The notes: generated from the letters alone by a model not told the origin. A DNA stretch of 64,000 bases from Pseudomonas gregormendelii (GCF_017114825.1 NZ_JADEVO010000025.1:24743-88742), one strand, 5' to 3'; positions 43,100 to 51,829 are shown, counted from the first letter of the stretch. Numbers and translations are program-made.

Positions 43100-43726
43100 A
43101 TCGAGATTACTTACTGCCAAGGAAACATCCCCACATCTGAAATGGTGCCGCGCGCGAAACGGGCGCACGGCAGAAAATAGCGGCAATGCCGAAATGAACA
43201 CATAAACCGGGGTGAATCCCAGGATCAACAGAATAATGGAATACCACCCACGTCGTCCCTGTCTGGCGTTTTTCAAGACTTGGAGTACAGCGCCTTTTTT
43301 ACGCCAGAGAAAACGGACTATCAACTCCAGGGAAAAATCGCTTTGAAAAAAGCATTTTTCCAACAGATCGCCAAGCAAAAATTGCTTTGGAAAGGCACGT
43401 ACGCCCGGCACTGCGGGTGATTCTAGAGCAGCGACGCTCTTCCAGACTACCCATAACGACGAACAGACGTCGGCAAACCCGTGAAAAGGACTTCACAGGT
43501 GCACTTAAACACACTTCAGCCAACTGCCTGGCTCCCCGTGCAATCATTTGCAGGCCACGCCCTCGAGTGCCGCCACTGACTGCGGCTTCGACAGGCGTTT
43601 CGTCATGCCGGCGACTTATCTCAGCCGCCGGCAGGCAACTACTGCCATAATGCCCGACCAATGAAATCCGTCCCAACGGCGGGCAACGCTCAAAACAACA
43701 GAATATTCTCATGGGAAGGCTGCGAC
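43100..43726. other. Non-coding stretch, about 630 bp
   Basis: I see no ORF with a credible start on either strand. The DNA is less GC-rich than its surroundings and contains A/T runs (about 43287-43305 and 43345-43385). It would hold the divergent promoters for the genes at 42650-43099 and 43727-43957. No REP element is present. Confidence 0.5.
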
Positions 43727-43957
43727 GTGACGGAATTTGATATCGGCGAATTTTTCATCCGGGGCGAAGTCAGGGAAGTCGAGGGTGAGTTCCAGGCAGT
43801 CATCATCATGCGCGCCAAACCGCCGCTGACCACCGTCACCTGCCACCAGGTCGAAAAGGACCGCTGGTTCAAGACCGCCGACGTGGCCGCCATTGCCGCC
43901 CAGGATGCCGCCAAGGCACTCAAGCTGGCTGTCGATGAAGGCGCGTTAAAGGCCTGA
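43727..43957 (+). CDS. Hypothetical protein, 76 aa
   Basis: Starts at GTG 43727 (read MTEFDIGEFFIRGEV) with GGAAGG about 8 nt upstream; an ATG at 43661 is in frame but adds residues of untypical composition. The product is a small alpha/beta protein with REVEGEFQAVIIMRAKPP and a C-terminal helix AAIAAQDAAKALKLAVDEGALKA. Function unknown. Confidence 0.65.
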   Translation: MTEFDIGEFFIRGEVREVEGEFQAVIIMRAKPPLTTVTCHQVEKDRWFKTADVAAIAAQDAAKALKLAVDEGALKA

Positions 43958-44086
43958 CCTTCAGTTTGCCGTCTATGCTTGCCCTGCTTTAGAACATCGC
44001 TATCGAACTCCTGGAGCGCGGCCGCCTCTGATGCAATGAGCCGTACTTCAGCACTTGCACTCGACGCGACACTCAAGGAGATCAAC

Positions 44087-44326
44087 ATGGATGCACCTAC
44101 ACATGATTTGAAAGGCCTGTTTGACCAGCTGGGCCTGGATTCCAGCGAGAAGGCGATCGACGACTTCATCGCCAGTCACTCTCCCCTCCCCGACGACAAG
44201 AAGCTGATCGACGCCGAATTCTGGACGCCGCAGCAGGCGGGCTTCCTGAAAGAACAATTGCGCGAAGATGCTGACTGGGCGCGGGTGGTCGACGACCTCA
44301 ACCTGCGCATGCACCAGGTTCACTAA
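44087..44326 (+). CDS. DUF2789 family protein
   Basis: A 79-residue helical protein, MDAPTHDLKGLFDQLGLDSS through FIASHSPLPDDKKLIDAEFW to LKEQLREDADWARVVDDLN. This matches DUF2789 as recalled (short proteins of gammaproteobacteria). ATG 44087 follows AAGGAG with ideal spacing; the longer frame upstream is not needed. Function unknown. Confidence 0.85.
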   Translation: MDAPTHDLKGLFDQLGLDSSEKAIDDFIASHSPLPDDKKLIDAEFWTPQQAGFLKEQLREDADWARVVDDLNLRMHQVH

Positions 44327-44335
44327 GCAGCGGAC

Positions 44336-44539
44336 TCAGTGCAGGCTGCCTTGTTGTGCTGCGCTCAATTGCGCAAGCCAGGCAGCTTTGCACTCCTGCG
44401 CTTCATTGCGACTGGCGAACGCCGTACCGCGACGCTCCCCGTTCAGCAGCACTACCCAGCAGACACTCTGCCCCATCGCCCGCAGGTTCGAGGGCACAGC
44501 GCTGCCAATCATCACCGCAACATCCACTTTGCTTTGCAT
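44336..44539 (-). CDS. Small hypothetical protein, 67 aa
   Basis: Contains CWVVLLNGERRGTAFASRNEAQECKAAW, sharing spacing and residues with the protein at 10768-10959 (W-V-x3-G-[DE]-R-x-G ... FASR-x-EA). ATG 44539 follows GCGAGG. It is convergent with the DUF2789 gene (9 bp). Function unknown. Confidence 0.65.
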   Translation of the reverse strand: MQSKVDVAVMIGSAVPSNLRAMGQSVCWVVLLNGERRGTAFASRNEAQECKAAWLAQLSAAQQGSLH

Positions 44540-44659
44540 ATTGCCTCGCCTAATTCATTAGCCACCTAACTATGTCGGTAGGTTAATGAGTTTCCCGGCA
44601 AGGAAACAGCAACGCCGCTGCACAGCTTAGTTGCCGAACCGGTAACAATGGCCGCCAGG

Positions 44660-46300
44660 TCAGCGCGGACTCTCTGGTATATAGCCCAGGCGCAAACCAC
44701 CCCAGTGACGCCCTTTGAGCAGAATTGGCACCGAAAGATCGTGCATCAATTCACCGGTGTCGCGGGTATAGGTTTGCAGCAGCACGGGTTGCTGATGGCC
44801 GCCACAACGAATGCCCGTGCGATCGGCAAACTTGCGTTTGGTGCGATTGTTCAGCGCGTCAAGCTGTGCGTCGCCAGTCAACGGTTGGCTGAACACCTTG
44901 TTATGGGTGGGCACGTAGCCCTGCTGCGTGCAGGCGATGGCGAACACCAGGCCCTCGTGACGGGCCAGCAGCGGTTCCTGGATGGCCGGCAACACCTGAT
45001 CGGTGTAACGATCGAAGCGGGTCTGAAACTTGCCCGGATGAGTGTTGGGAATCGCCTGGTAATTGCGATCGAACAGGTCATCGAGGCTGACACGTCCCTG
45101 GTCGATATCAGCTTCGAATCGCGCCGTGATCTGGCTTGCGCCTTCGCGGGCGAGGTCGTAGATGCGTTGGTGGTAATCATCCAGGCCGACTTCGGCAAGC
45201 CGCTCGCTGATGGTTTCGGCCTGCCCTTCCATTTGCACTGCGGCCAGTGCCAGTCGTTGGGTCTGCTGGTCGCTGACGCCCAGGTCGCTGCGCATCTGCT
45301 CGATGGCGTGGAACAGGCTGTCCAGTTGCTCGCGGTTGGTCGCCGCGCCCTGGGCGATTTCGCCGACCTGGTGTTCGACCCCGGCTGCCAGCCGCGCGAT
45401 GTTCTCCAGGTGCTGTCCGGTTTGCTCGACCTGTTCGACGCCCTGGTCCAGGTCGCTGGACAGTTGACGAATCTGCTCCACCACTTGCGCCGTGCGTTGC
45501 TGGATATCGGCGACCATCTCGCCGACTTCGCCCGTCGCGGTCGCCGTGCGCGCAGCCAGGCCGCGCACTTCATCGGCAACAACCGCAAAGCCCCGGCCAT
45601 GTTCACCTGCCCGCGCCGCTTCGATGGCCGCATTCAGGGCCAGCAGGTTGGTCTGGCTGGCAATGGACTGGATCACCAGCGTCACTCGCTGGATGTCGTC
45701 GCTGCGCAGGCTCAAGGCTTCGATCATTTCCCGGCTGTTGCTCGCGCGCAGACTGAGCTGATGCATGCGCGCGATCGACTCGACCAGTTGCGAACGTCCG
45801 GCCGCGCTGCTGTGATGAGCTTCGCTGGCGGCCCCCAGCGCTTGCTGGCTGAGCAGCGATGTGGCTTGTTCGGTGGCGATCAGTACTTCGGCATTGCTGA
45901 CGATTTGCGCAGCCGCCCCCAGTTGCGACTGCAGGCGGTCGGCCAGTTGCTTGACCGAATAGGCGACGCCGGCGGCTGAAAGCGCATTGTGGCTGGTGGC
46001 GTACGACAGATCGCGGGTCAACCCGGCGATGCCGTCGGATGTGTCGGCAGGCGCCTCAGGGGCTCTGCGCTGGCGCAGGCGCGGCAGCCAGATAATCAGC
46101 ATCGCCAGCGGCAGGCCGACAGCCAGCGACCAGCCTCCCAGCGTGATGCCCCCGAGCAGGAGCAGCAGCGCGACACTTTGCAGCGTCGGCGTGAGCCATT
46201 GGTTGCGGGTTGCCGGTATTGGTGCCGGCACTGGCCCAACCAGAGATCCGTCTCTCGTCATCATCGTCACCCACGTGTCTTCTAATTGTTGTACCCGCAT
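44660..46300 (-). CDS. Methyl-accepting chemotaxis protein with C-terminal sensor-like domain
   Basis: A 546-residue chemoreceptor. Two hydrophobic segments near the N-terminus (about 38-75) form a hairpin with almost no periplasmic loop. The signalling hairpin tip is visible as IQSIASQTNLLALNAAIEAARAGEHGRGFAVVADEVRGLA. After the signalling domain lies an additional region of about 180 residues (FQTRFDRYTDQVLPAIQEPLLARHEGLVFAIACTQQGYVPTHN ... LQTYTRDTGELMHDLSVPILLKGRHWGGLRLGY) resembling a Cache-type sensor. No HAMP domain is evident. The start may also be ATG 46264. Confidence 0.85.
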   Translation of the reverse strand: MRVQQLEDTWVTMMTRDGSLVGPVPAPIPATRNQWLTPTLQSVALLLLLGGITLGGWSLAVGLPLAMLIIWLPRLRQRRAPEAPADTSDGIAGLTRDLSYATSHNALSAAGVAYSVKQLADRLQSQLGAAAQIVSNAEVLIATEQATSLLSQQALGAASEAHHSSAAGRSQLVESIARMHQLSLRASNSREMIEALSLRSDDIQRVTLVIQSIASQTNLLALNAAIEAARAGEHGRGFAVVADEVRGLAARTATATGEVGEMVADIQQRTAQVVEQIRQLSSDLDQGVEQVEQTGQHLENIARLAAGVEHQVGEIAQGAATNREQLDSLFHAIEQMRSDLGVSDQQTQRLALAAVQMEGQAETISERLAEVGLDDYHQRIYDLAREGASQITARFEADIDQGRVSLDDLFDRNYQAIPNTHPGKFQTRFDRYTDQVLPAIQEPLLARHEGLVFAIACTQQGYVPTHNKVFSQPLTGDAQLDALNNRTKRKFADRTGIRCGGHQQPVLLQTYTRDTGELMHDLSVPILLKGRHWGGLRLGYIPESPR

Positions 46301-46397
46301 TTAACGCCACTACCTGGCCATTATCCATGGTCCGTTAGTCGCGGTTATTGCAGCAGATCAATAGAAGCGTGTCGGGTTTTCTGCGGACGATAAAAAG

Positions 46398-46464
46398 CAT
46401 CGCGGGCAAGCCTGCTCCCACAGGTTCAACGCAAACCTTGCGGGAGCGGGCTTGCCCGCGATTC
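46398..46464. repeat. REP pair
   Basis: CATCGCGGGCAAGCCTGCTCCCACAG (46398-46423) and GCGGGAGCGGGCTTGCCCGCGATTC (46440-46464) are inverted relative to each other, 16 bp apart. It lies between the chemoreceptor start and the end of the DksA-like gene. Confidence 0.88.
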
Positions 46465-46482
46465 AAGCGCTACGAAACGAAA

Positions 46483-46887
46483 TCAGGCCTGACGCTGGTG
46501 CTTGTCGATCTGTTCGTGACGCTCTTGTGCTTCGATGCAGTACTTGGTGGTCGGGCTGATCAGCAGGCGCTTGAGGCCAATTGCCTCGCCGCTGTCATCG
46601 CACCAGCCGAAGCTGTCTTCCTTGATGCGCTCAAGGGCTTGTTCCAACTGAGGCAGCATGCGCTGGTCGCGATCGATCGCGTTTACCAGCCAGGTGCGCT
46701 CTTCTTCGACGGAAGCAGCGTCGGCCGGATCGGCTGGGGTGTCCAGGCTCTCGATGGCGATGCGGTTCTGTTCGATGCGCTCATGGGTTTCAACTTTCAT
46801 GTTTTGCAACAGCTCGGAGAAAAAAGCATGTTGCTCGGCATTCATGTAGTCATCCGCCGGCATGGCCAGCAACTTGTCCTTTGTCAT
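46483..46887 (-). CDS. DksA/TraR-family protein with degenerate zinc finger
   Basis: Binds RNA polymerase through the secondary channel in DksA homologues. The 134-residue protein has the coiled-coil part with the tip-like DTPADPADAASVEEERTWL and a C-terminal finger region CDDS-x17-CIEA. Two of the four zinc cysteines are replaced (Ser and Ala) while the other two keep canonical spacing, so zinc binding is unlikely. ATG 46887 (MTKDKLLAMPADDYM) is preferred over the longer frame. Similar zinc-independent paralogues occur in P. aeruginosa. Confidence 0.88.
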   Translation of the reverse strand: MTKDKLLAMPADDYMNAEQHAFFSELLQNMKVETHERIEQNRIAIESLDTPADPADAASVEEERTWLVNAIDRDQRMLPQLEQALERIKEDSFGWCDDSGEAIGLKRLLISPTTKYCIEAQERHEQIDKHQRQA

Positions 46888-47250
46888 TGATATCTCTATA
46901 AAAAAACGTGCATTAAGGCGAATTAGGGAGCGTTCCGCTGGGCCTGGGAAGGCCAACGCAAAGGCGCCATTTATTCCAAGCGCCACCCGGCACTCAATTT
47001 ACGAGGGGCGGCAGTCTAAGGCCGACTTGAGGCCTCAGCAACTGAAAAGACAGTGAATTCGTCCGACAAGACCCCGAAAATGCTCTACGGCAGTCGTTGC
47101 AGTGGTTATCGGAGTGCGTTTATAGCAAGAAATTCAATCGGGTGGCTGTATATACAGGACAAACGGCGGCTCCCCCGTACATCTATTGCACCGCGCCCAA
47201 CCTGAGCTAAGGTTGAGCATCCCATAAGCCCGACCCCAAGGAGAATATCC
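46888..47250. other. Intergenic region, about 360 bp, with a palindrome
   Basis: No credible ORF. It holds the promoters of the DksA-like gene (minus) and the GST gene (plus). A perfect palindrome CTGTATATACAG occurs at 47146-47157, about 95 bp before the GST start; the spacing (N4) is shorter than the LexA consensus CTGT-N8-ACAG. Nothing else stands out. Confidence 0.5.
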
Positions 47251-47862
47251 ATGAAGTTGATCGGCATGCTCGATTCGCCCTACGTGCGGCGCGTGGCCAT
47301 TAGCGCCAAGTGCCTGGGCATCCCTCTGGAACACCAATCCGTCTCGGTGTTTCGTCACTTCGAGCAGTTCCAGCAGATCAATCCAGTGGTCAAGGCGCCC
47401 ACCCTGGTGCTGGACAACGGCGATGTGCTGATCGACTCCACGCTGATCATCGACTACCTGGAGGCGTTGGCCGGGTCGGACAACACCCTGATGCCCGGCG
47501 AACTCGATCAACGCTTGCGCGCATTGCGCCTGACTGGCCTGGCGTTGGCCGCCTGTGAAAAATCCGTACAGCTGTATTACGAACGCAACCTGCGGCCCGC
47601 CGAGATTCAATATGAACCCTGGGTGGAACGGGTGGAGGGACAACTCGCAGCGGCGTATTCGGCGCTTGAGCGCGAGCTGGAGTTTGCGCCTTTGAAGGCC
47701 GATGGTTCGATCGACCAGGCCGGGATCAGCGTGGCGGTGGCCTGGAGCTTCTCTCGGCTGGTGGTGCCGGAGCAGGTAGACAGTGAGCGGTTTCCACAGA
47801 TCAGCGCGTTTACAGCGTATGCGGAGCAGCTGGAAGCCTTCCTGGACACGCCGATCGAATGA
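47251..47862 (+). CDS. Glutathione S-transferase family protein
   Basis: A 203-residue cytosolic GST: an N-terminal thioredoxin-like domain (MKLIGMLDSPYVRRVAISAKCLGI, the cis-proline KAPTLVLDNGDVLIDSTLIIDYLE) and a helical C-terminal domain. ATG 47251 follows AAGGAG. The conserved serine of SPYVRRV suggests a Ser-type enzyme. Substrate unknown. Confidence 0.88.
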   Translation: MKLIGMLDSPYVRRVAISAKCLGIPLEHQSVSVFRHFEQFQQINPVVKAPTLVLDNGDVLIDSTLIIDYLEALAGSDNTLMPGELDQRLRALRLTGLALAACEKSVQLYYERNLRPAEIQYEPWVERVEGQLAAAYSALERELEFAPLKADGSIDQAGISVAVAWSFSRLVVPEQVDSERFPQISAFTAYAEQLEAFLDTPIE

Positions 47863-47875
47863 ATCCCCCTTAAAC

Positions 47876-47908
47876 AAAAACGCCGCTTCTACCAGAGGCA
47901 GAAGCGGC
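47876..47908 (-). terminator. Intrinsic terminator of the membrane protein/peptide operon
   Basis: AGAAGCGGC (47900-47908) pairs with GCCGCTTCT (47882-47890) around a 9-nt loop. Read on the minus strand the stem is followed by G and five T residues (47880-47876). It lies 22 bp after the 24-codon gene. The GST gene on the other strand lacks a T run after this stem. Confidence 0.8.
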
Positions 47909-47930
47909 AGGAGCACAAGCTCCAGGACTA

Positions 47931-48005
47931 TCAGTGCATAAACAGGGCGATCAGGATAATGATCGGGATCGGTACACCGAGAAAGAACAACAGTAATGAG
48001 CGCAT
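47931..48005 (-). CDS. 24-residue membrane peptide
   Basis: The frame ATG 48005 to TGA 47931 encodes MRSLLLFFLGVPIPIIILIA followed by LFMH, a single hydrophobic helix. It is preceded by CCAGGAGAAACCTC, an excellent ribosome site at correct spacing, begins 15 bp after the stop of the 310-residue membrane protein gene, and is followed by an intrinsic terminator. These three features support a real gene. Function unknown; partnership with the upstream membrane protein is inferred. Confidence 0.75.
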   Translation of the reverse strand: MRSLLLFFLGVPIPIIILIALFMH

Positions 48006-48020
48006 GAGGTTTCTCCTGGT

Positions 48021-48953
48021 TTAACGAATCGAGTTGGTAGTAGTGACGTAGGCGTCGGATTCGACATACACCACGGCATCACGGCGACGACCGCCGAAGG
48101 TGGCAGCGAGGCTGGCGAAGAAGGCACCGATCAGCAGCGCAACGAACATCCACAAGGTGGTAGTGGCAGCCACTTTGGCAGCGGTGTCCGCCGCTTCCTT
48201 GGCAGCCTGTTTGGCGTCGGCCACGGCTTTCTGGGTACGGGCATACACTTCGTCAACACGACGCTCGGCATCGGCCTGGGTCAGGTTGGTACGCTGGGCA
48301 ACCAGTTGTGCAAGGTAGGTACGGTCTTCGGCGGCGAGTTGGCCGTCGTTCAGGCTGCGTACGAAGATGCGGGTGACGGTGCCACGGGCGGCGTCATCGC
48401 TGACGGCGGCTGGACGATCATCACGGAACAGGCTGTCGATGAAGTAACCATACTGGTCACTGTCGGTGTTACCGGCTGCCGAACCTGCTGCCTGGGTAGC
48501 CATGCTGGCTGCACCCCCGACCACACTGGCACCGGCTTGCACGCCACCACTGATGATGCTGCTGACCGAACCGACCACCAGGGTCGCGGCCACCAACGTT
48601 GCAACGCACCACGAAAGGAAGCCATGGGCAGTATCACGGAAGTAGACTTCATCGCCGTGCATGTTGGCCCATTTGACCCGCAGGCGGCCCGCAATGTAGC
48701 CACCCAGGCCCGATGCGACGATTTGCGTGAAGGCCAGCCAGACGATCGTGGAAATGCCCAGCCCCTTGGCGCTCACGCCTTCATTGGCCCATGGCGAAAC
48801 CGCCGAGAAGCCAAGGCCAAATCCCAGCAATACGAGGATCAGCGACAACGCCGCCGCTGCAGCGGCACCGGCAAAAATCGCACCCCAGGAAACGCCCGAC
48901 CGCGCGTTTGATTCTTCTGCGGCAGGATAGAAACCATCCGAGGATCTATTCAT
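48021..48953 (-). CDS. Conserved membrane protein, 310 aa
   Basis: Four predicted membrane helices: AIFAGAAAAAALSLILVLLGFGLGF, STIVWLAFTQIVASGLGGYIAG, FLSWCVATLVAATLVVGSVSSII, and TLWMFVALLIGAFFASLAATFGG. Between the third and fourth lies a soluble region with a coiled-coil-like VDEVYARTQKAVADAKQAAKEAADTAAKVA. No enzyme motif. First gene of a two-gene operon with the 24-residue peptide. Function unknown; similar proteins are common in pseudomonads and rhizobia as far as I recall. Confidence 0.75.
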   Translation of the reverse strand: MNRSSDGFYPAAEESNARSGVSWGAIFAGAAAAAALSLILVLLGFGLGFSAVSPWANEGVSAKGLGISTIVWLAFTQIVASGLGGYIAGRLRVKWANMHGDEVYFRDTAHGFLSWCVATLVAATLVVGSVSSIISGGVQAGASVVGGAASMATQAAGSAAGNTDSDQYGYFIDSLFRDDRPAAVSDDAARGTVTRIFVRSLNDGQLAAEDRTYLAQLVAQRTNLTQADAERRVDEVYARTQKAVADAKQAAKEAADTAAKVAATTTLWMFVALLIGAFFASLAATFGGRRRDAVVYVESDAYVTTTNSIR

Positions 48954-49220
48954 TATTGTGTCGCTCCAGGCAGGAAAGATGTTGTTACAAGTAGCTGCCT
49001 GAACAATTGCAGTCGGCGTGCCAAGCGCGCTTTTTTGATAAACCTATATTTTTCAATGATTTATAAAAATTGAACTTGCTAAAATCATGCAAATTGCAAC
49101 AAAACGCCGATATCAGCGGGTTTTATGCACTGCATTCCCGGATGAATTTTTATTTAGAAAGAATGAGCGGTTTTCTTGGCAAAATGGGTCCACCGTTGTG
49201 AACCCCAATCAGGCCCGCCA

Positions 49221-49904
49221 ATGACCCGAATCTTGACCATCGAAGACGACGCCGTGACCGCCCGGGAAATCGTTGCCGAACTCAGCAGCCATGGCCTCGA
49301 CGTAGACTGGGTGGATAACGGCCGAGAAGGCCTGGAGCGGGCAGTCAGTGGCGACTATGACCTGATCACCCTAGACCGCATGCTGCCCGAGCTGGATGGC
49401 CTGGCGATCGTCACCACCTTGCGCACCATGGGTGTGGCCACGCCCATCCTGATGATCAGCGCCCTCTCCGACGTCGATGAGCGGGTTCGGGGGCTGCGCG
49501 CAGGCGGTGACGATTACCTGACCAAGCCCTTCGCTACCGATGAAATGGCAGCCCGGGTGGAAGTCCTGTTGCGCCGGCAGAACACAGTCACCTCCCAAGT
49601 AACTACGTTGCGGGTCGCCGACCTGGAGCTGAACCTGATCAGCCACGAAGCCAGTCGCGACGGCCAACTGCTGACACTGCTGCCCACCGAATACAAACTG
49701 CTCGAATTCCTGATGCGCAATACCGGGCAGATTCTGTCGCGCATGATGATTTTCGAGGAGGTGTGGGGTTATCACTTCGACCCTGGCACCAATCTCATCG
49801 ACGTGCATATCGGTCGCCTGCGCAAAAAGATCGACCCGCCTGGCAATGTCCCACTGATTCGGACCGTGCGAGGCTCAGGTTATGTCATTGCCGAACCCCT
49901 CTAA
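49221..49904 (+). CDS. OmpR-family response regulator
   Basis: A 227-residue regulator with a receiver domain (IEDDA at the N-terminus, phosphoacceptor Asp52 in TLDRMLPE, switch Ser in MISALSD, Lys in YLTKPF) and a C-terminal winged helix (LLPTEYKLLEFLMRNTGQILSR ... VRGSGYVI). ATG 49221 is preferred over an in-frame ATG at 49176. It overlaps the following kinase gene by 23 bp. Confidence 0.92.
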   Translation: MTRILTIEDDAVTAREIVAELSSHGLDVDWVDNGREGLERAVSGDYDLITLDRMLPELDGLAIVTTLRTMGVATPILMISALSDVDERVRGLRAGGDDYLTKPFATDEMAARVEVLLRRQNTVTSQVTTLRVADLELNLISHEASRDGQLLTLLPTEYKLLEFLMRNTGQILSRMMIFEEVWGYHFDPGTNLIDVHIGRLRKKIDPPGNVPLIRTVRGSGYVIAEPL

Positions 49905-51276
49905 CGGTTGGCGCTCCTCCAGCAGCCGGTTGCTGGCGCTTTACAGTTCGCTGTTCGTGATCTGGAGCGGGATTCTGATGGGCGTGATGTACTACGAGGT
50001 GTCCACCTACCTCGACAACCTGGCCAAGCACTCGCTGCTGCAACGCCAGCACCTGTTCTCGCATTTCCAGGGTCAGCAACTGCTCGACGCCCTCGCCGTC
50101 AGCATGACGTTCGACATTCGCGGCATCGACGCCTATGGCCTGTTTGACGATCAGCACCGCTACCTCAGCGGAGCGCTGGATCACATCCCGAAAGGTCTGC
50201 TGCTGGACGGCAAAATCCACATGCTGAGCGACTGCGCCGATTCCGATGACCCGAGCCTGCCAGCCGACAGTTGTGACGCGGTCGCCACCCAGACGAAAGA
50301 CGGTCGCTGGCTGATCCTGGTGCGCGACAACGGCTCGCTGTTCGCTGTGACGCGGATCATTTTGCACGCGCTGTTCTGGGGAGTGACCCTGACCATACTA
50401 CCGGGCATCGCTGGCTGGCACCTGTTGCGCCGCCGCCCCCTGCGGCGAATTCGCGCCATCCAGGCCAGCGCCGAGGCGATCGTCGCCGGCGACCTGACCC
50501 GCCGCCTGCCGCTGTCCAATCGCCGTGACGAACTGGACATGCTGGCCGCCATCGTCAACGCCATGCTGGAACGCATCGAGCGCCTGATGAATGAGGTCAA
50601 GGGCGTCTGCGACAACATCGCCCACGACCTGCGCACCCCACTGACGCGCCTGCGGGCGCAGCTGTACCGGATTCAGCAGCAGGCGGACGACGGCTCGCCC
50701 CTGGCCGCGCAGCTTGATTCAGTGTTGGGTGAGGCGGATACCCTGATGGCACGCTTTCGTGGCCTGTTGCGGATCTCCGAACTGGAAGACCGGCAGCGGC
50801 GCTCCGGCTTTGTGCAGCTTGACCCATTGCCCATGCTGCAGGAGCTTCATGACTTCTACTTGCCACTGGCGGAAGAAGGCGAACTGACGTTCAAGCTGCA
50901 ACTGCCCGCTACGTTGCCGCCGCTCAATGGCGATCGGGCTTTGTTGTTCGAGGCCTTGGCTAACCTGCTGAGCAACTCGATCAAGTTCACGCCACCGGGT
51001 GGCGAGGTGATTTTGCGCGGGATCGATGCGGGTGGGCATACGCGAATCGAAGTGCTCGACTCTGGACCAGGCATTGCGCTGGCAGAGAGAGAAGCCGTGT
51101 TCCAGCGCTTCTACCGCGCCGAGGGCGGGAATCAACAAAGCGGATTTGGCTTGGGCCTGTCGATAGTCGCAGCGATCGTCAGCCTGCATGGGTTCACCCT
51201 GGACCTCGGTGAAAGCGAACTGGGCGGCGCTCGGCTGGTGCTCGATTGCCGGCAACCGCCCATTGCCCAGACTTGA
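49882..51276 (+). CDS. Sensor histidine kinase
   Basis: A 464-residue inner-membrane kinase, partner of the overlapping response regulator. It has a membrane segment at about 15-38, a periplasmic domain of about 120 residues (with two cysteines), a second membrane segment at about 157-178, a HAMP linker, the HisKA box CDNIAHDLRTPLTRLRAQL with the phosphorylated His near 247, and a HATPase domain (LFEALANLLSNSIKFTPPGG, DSGPGIA, GFGLGLSIV). The signal is unknown; there is no neighbouring target to suggest one. Confidence 0.92.
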   Translation: MSLPNPSNGWRSSSSRLLALYSSLFVIWSGILMGVMYYEVSTYLDNLAKHSLLQRQHLFSHFQGQQLLDALAVSMTFDIRGIDAYGLFDDQHRYLSGALDHIPKGLLLDGKIHMLSDCADSDDPSLPADSCDAVATQTKDGRWLILVRDNGSLFAVTRIILHALFWGVTLTILPGIAGWHLLRRRPLRRIRAIQASAEAIVAGDLTRRLPLSNRRDELDMLAAIVNAMLERIERLMNEVKGVCDNIAHDLRTPLTRLRAQLYRIQQQADDGSPLAAQLDSVLGEADTLMARFRGLLRISELEDRQRRSGFVQLDPLPMLQELHDFYLPLAEEGELTFKLQLPATLPPLNGDRALLFEALANLLSNSIKFTPPGGEVILRGIDAGGHTRIEVLDSGPGIALAEREAVFQRFYRAEGGNQQSGFGLGLSIVAAIVSLHGFTLDLGESELGGARLVLDCRQPPIAQT

Positions 51277-51286
51277 GGTTCATGGG

Positions 51287-51368
51287 GCGAGGGATCGCGA
51301 TGAGGCCGGCACATTCAAAATGTGCGTCGCCTGACCGACCGCCATCGCGGGCAAGCCCGCTCCCACAC
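51287..51368. repeat. REP element(s)
   Basis: GCCATCGCGGGCAAGCCCGCTCCCAC (about 51341-51366) is a typical element, preceded by a partial inverted partner around GGGATCGCGATGAGG (51291-51305). It lies between convergent genes. Confidence 0.75.
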
Positions 51369-51388
51369 TGGCCCCATGTCGATCGGGG

Positions 51389-51799
51389 TTACCCGGGGTA
51401 ATTGGCCCGCAAAGCTTGCACGCCACCCTGATAAATCCCGCTGAACAGCTCTACAACCTCCTCCTCGGTCACGCCCACCGGTACAAACCGCCCCGACCAC
51501 GTCACGCGCGCACCCTCGCCCTGAGCCTCAACGCGGATCGTCGCCAGATAATCAGTGGCCGGAAACGGCGCCTGCAAAATCGAGTAGCTGTAAGTCTTCC
51601 CGGCGTTATCAAAAGATTCAAGCCGCTCAACCACTACCGCACCGTCCGAGGTCTGCAGGCTGCGCACGCGCCCGCCTTCGCTCAGTTCGCTTTTTGGAAT
51701 GAACGGCAGCCAGTCCGGCAGCGAATTGAAGCCACCAATCAATTGCCAAACATCGTCGACCGAAGCCGGAATATCAATGAACGCTGATGCAGTTGCCAT
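51389..51799 (-). CDS. SRPBCC-family protein
   Basis: A 136-residue START-like ligand-binding fold: MATASAFIDIPASVDDVWQLIGGFNSLPDWLPF, then LESFDNAGKTYSYSILQAP and a C-terminal helix EEEVVELFSGIYQGGVQAL. The family (MxaD/polyketide cyclase type) binds hydrophobic ligands. It follows the SDR gene by 30 bp on the same strand and is probably in that operon. Confidence 0.85.
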   Translation of the reverse strand: MATASAFIDIPASVDDVWQLIGGFNSLPDWLPFIPKSELSEGGRVRSLQTSDGAVVVERLESFDNAGKTYSYSILQAPFPATDYLATIRVEAQGEGARVTWSGRFVPVGVTEEEVVELFSGIYQGGVQALRANYPG

Positions 51800-51829
51800 G
51801 TAGGTTCTCTCTCAAATCAATCAAAAAAA

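Noticed and set aside
43100..43411. N-terminal extension of the 149-residue hypothetical protein, including a possible membrane helix
   Set aside because: Codon use and base composition differ from the downstream part and there is no ribosome site at 43411.
47146..47157. CTGTATATACAG as a LexA (SOS) box
   Set aside because: The consensus needs CTGT-N8-ACAG; here the spacer is four bases. The downstream gene is a GST, not a known SOS gene.
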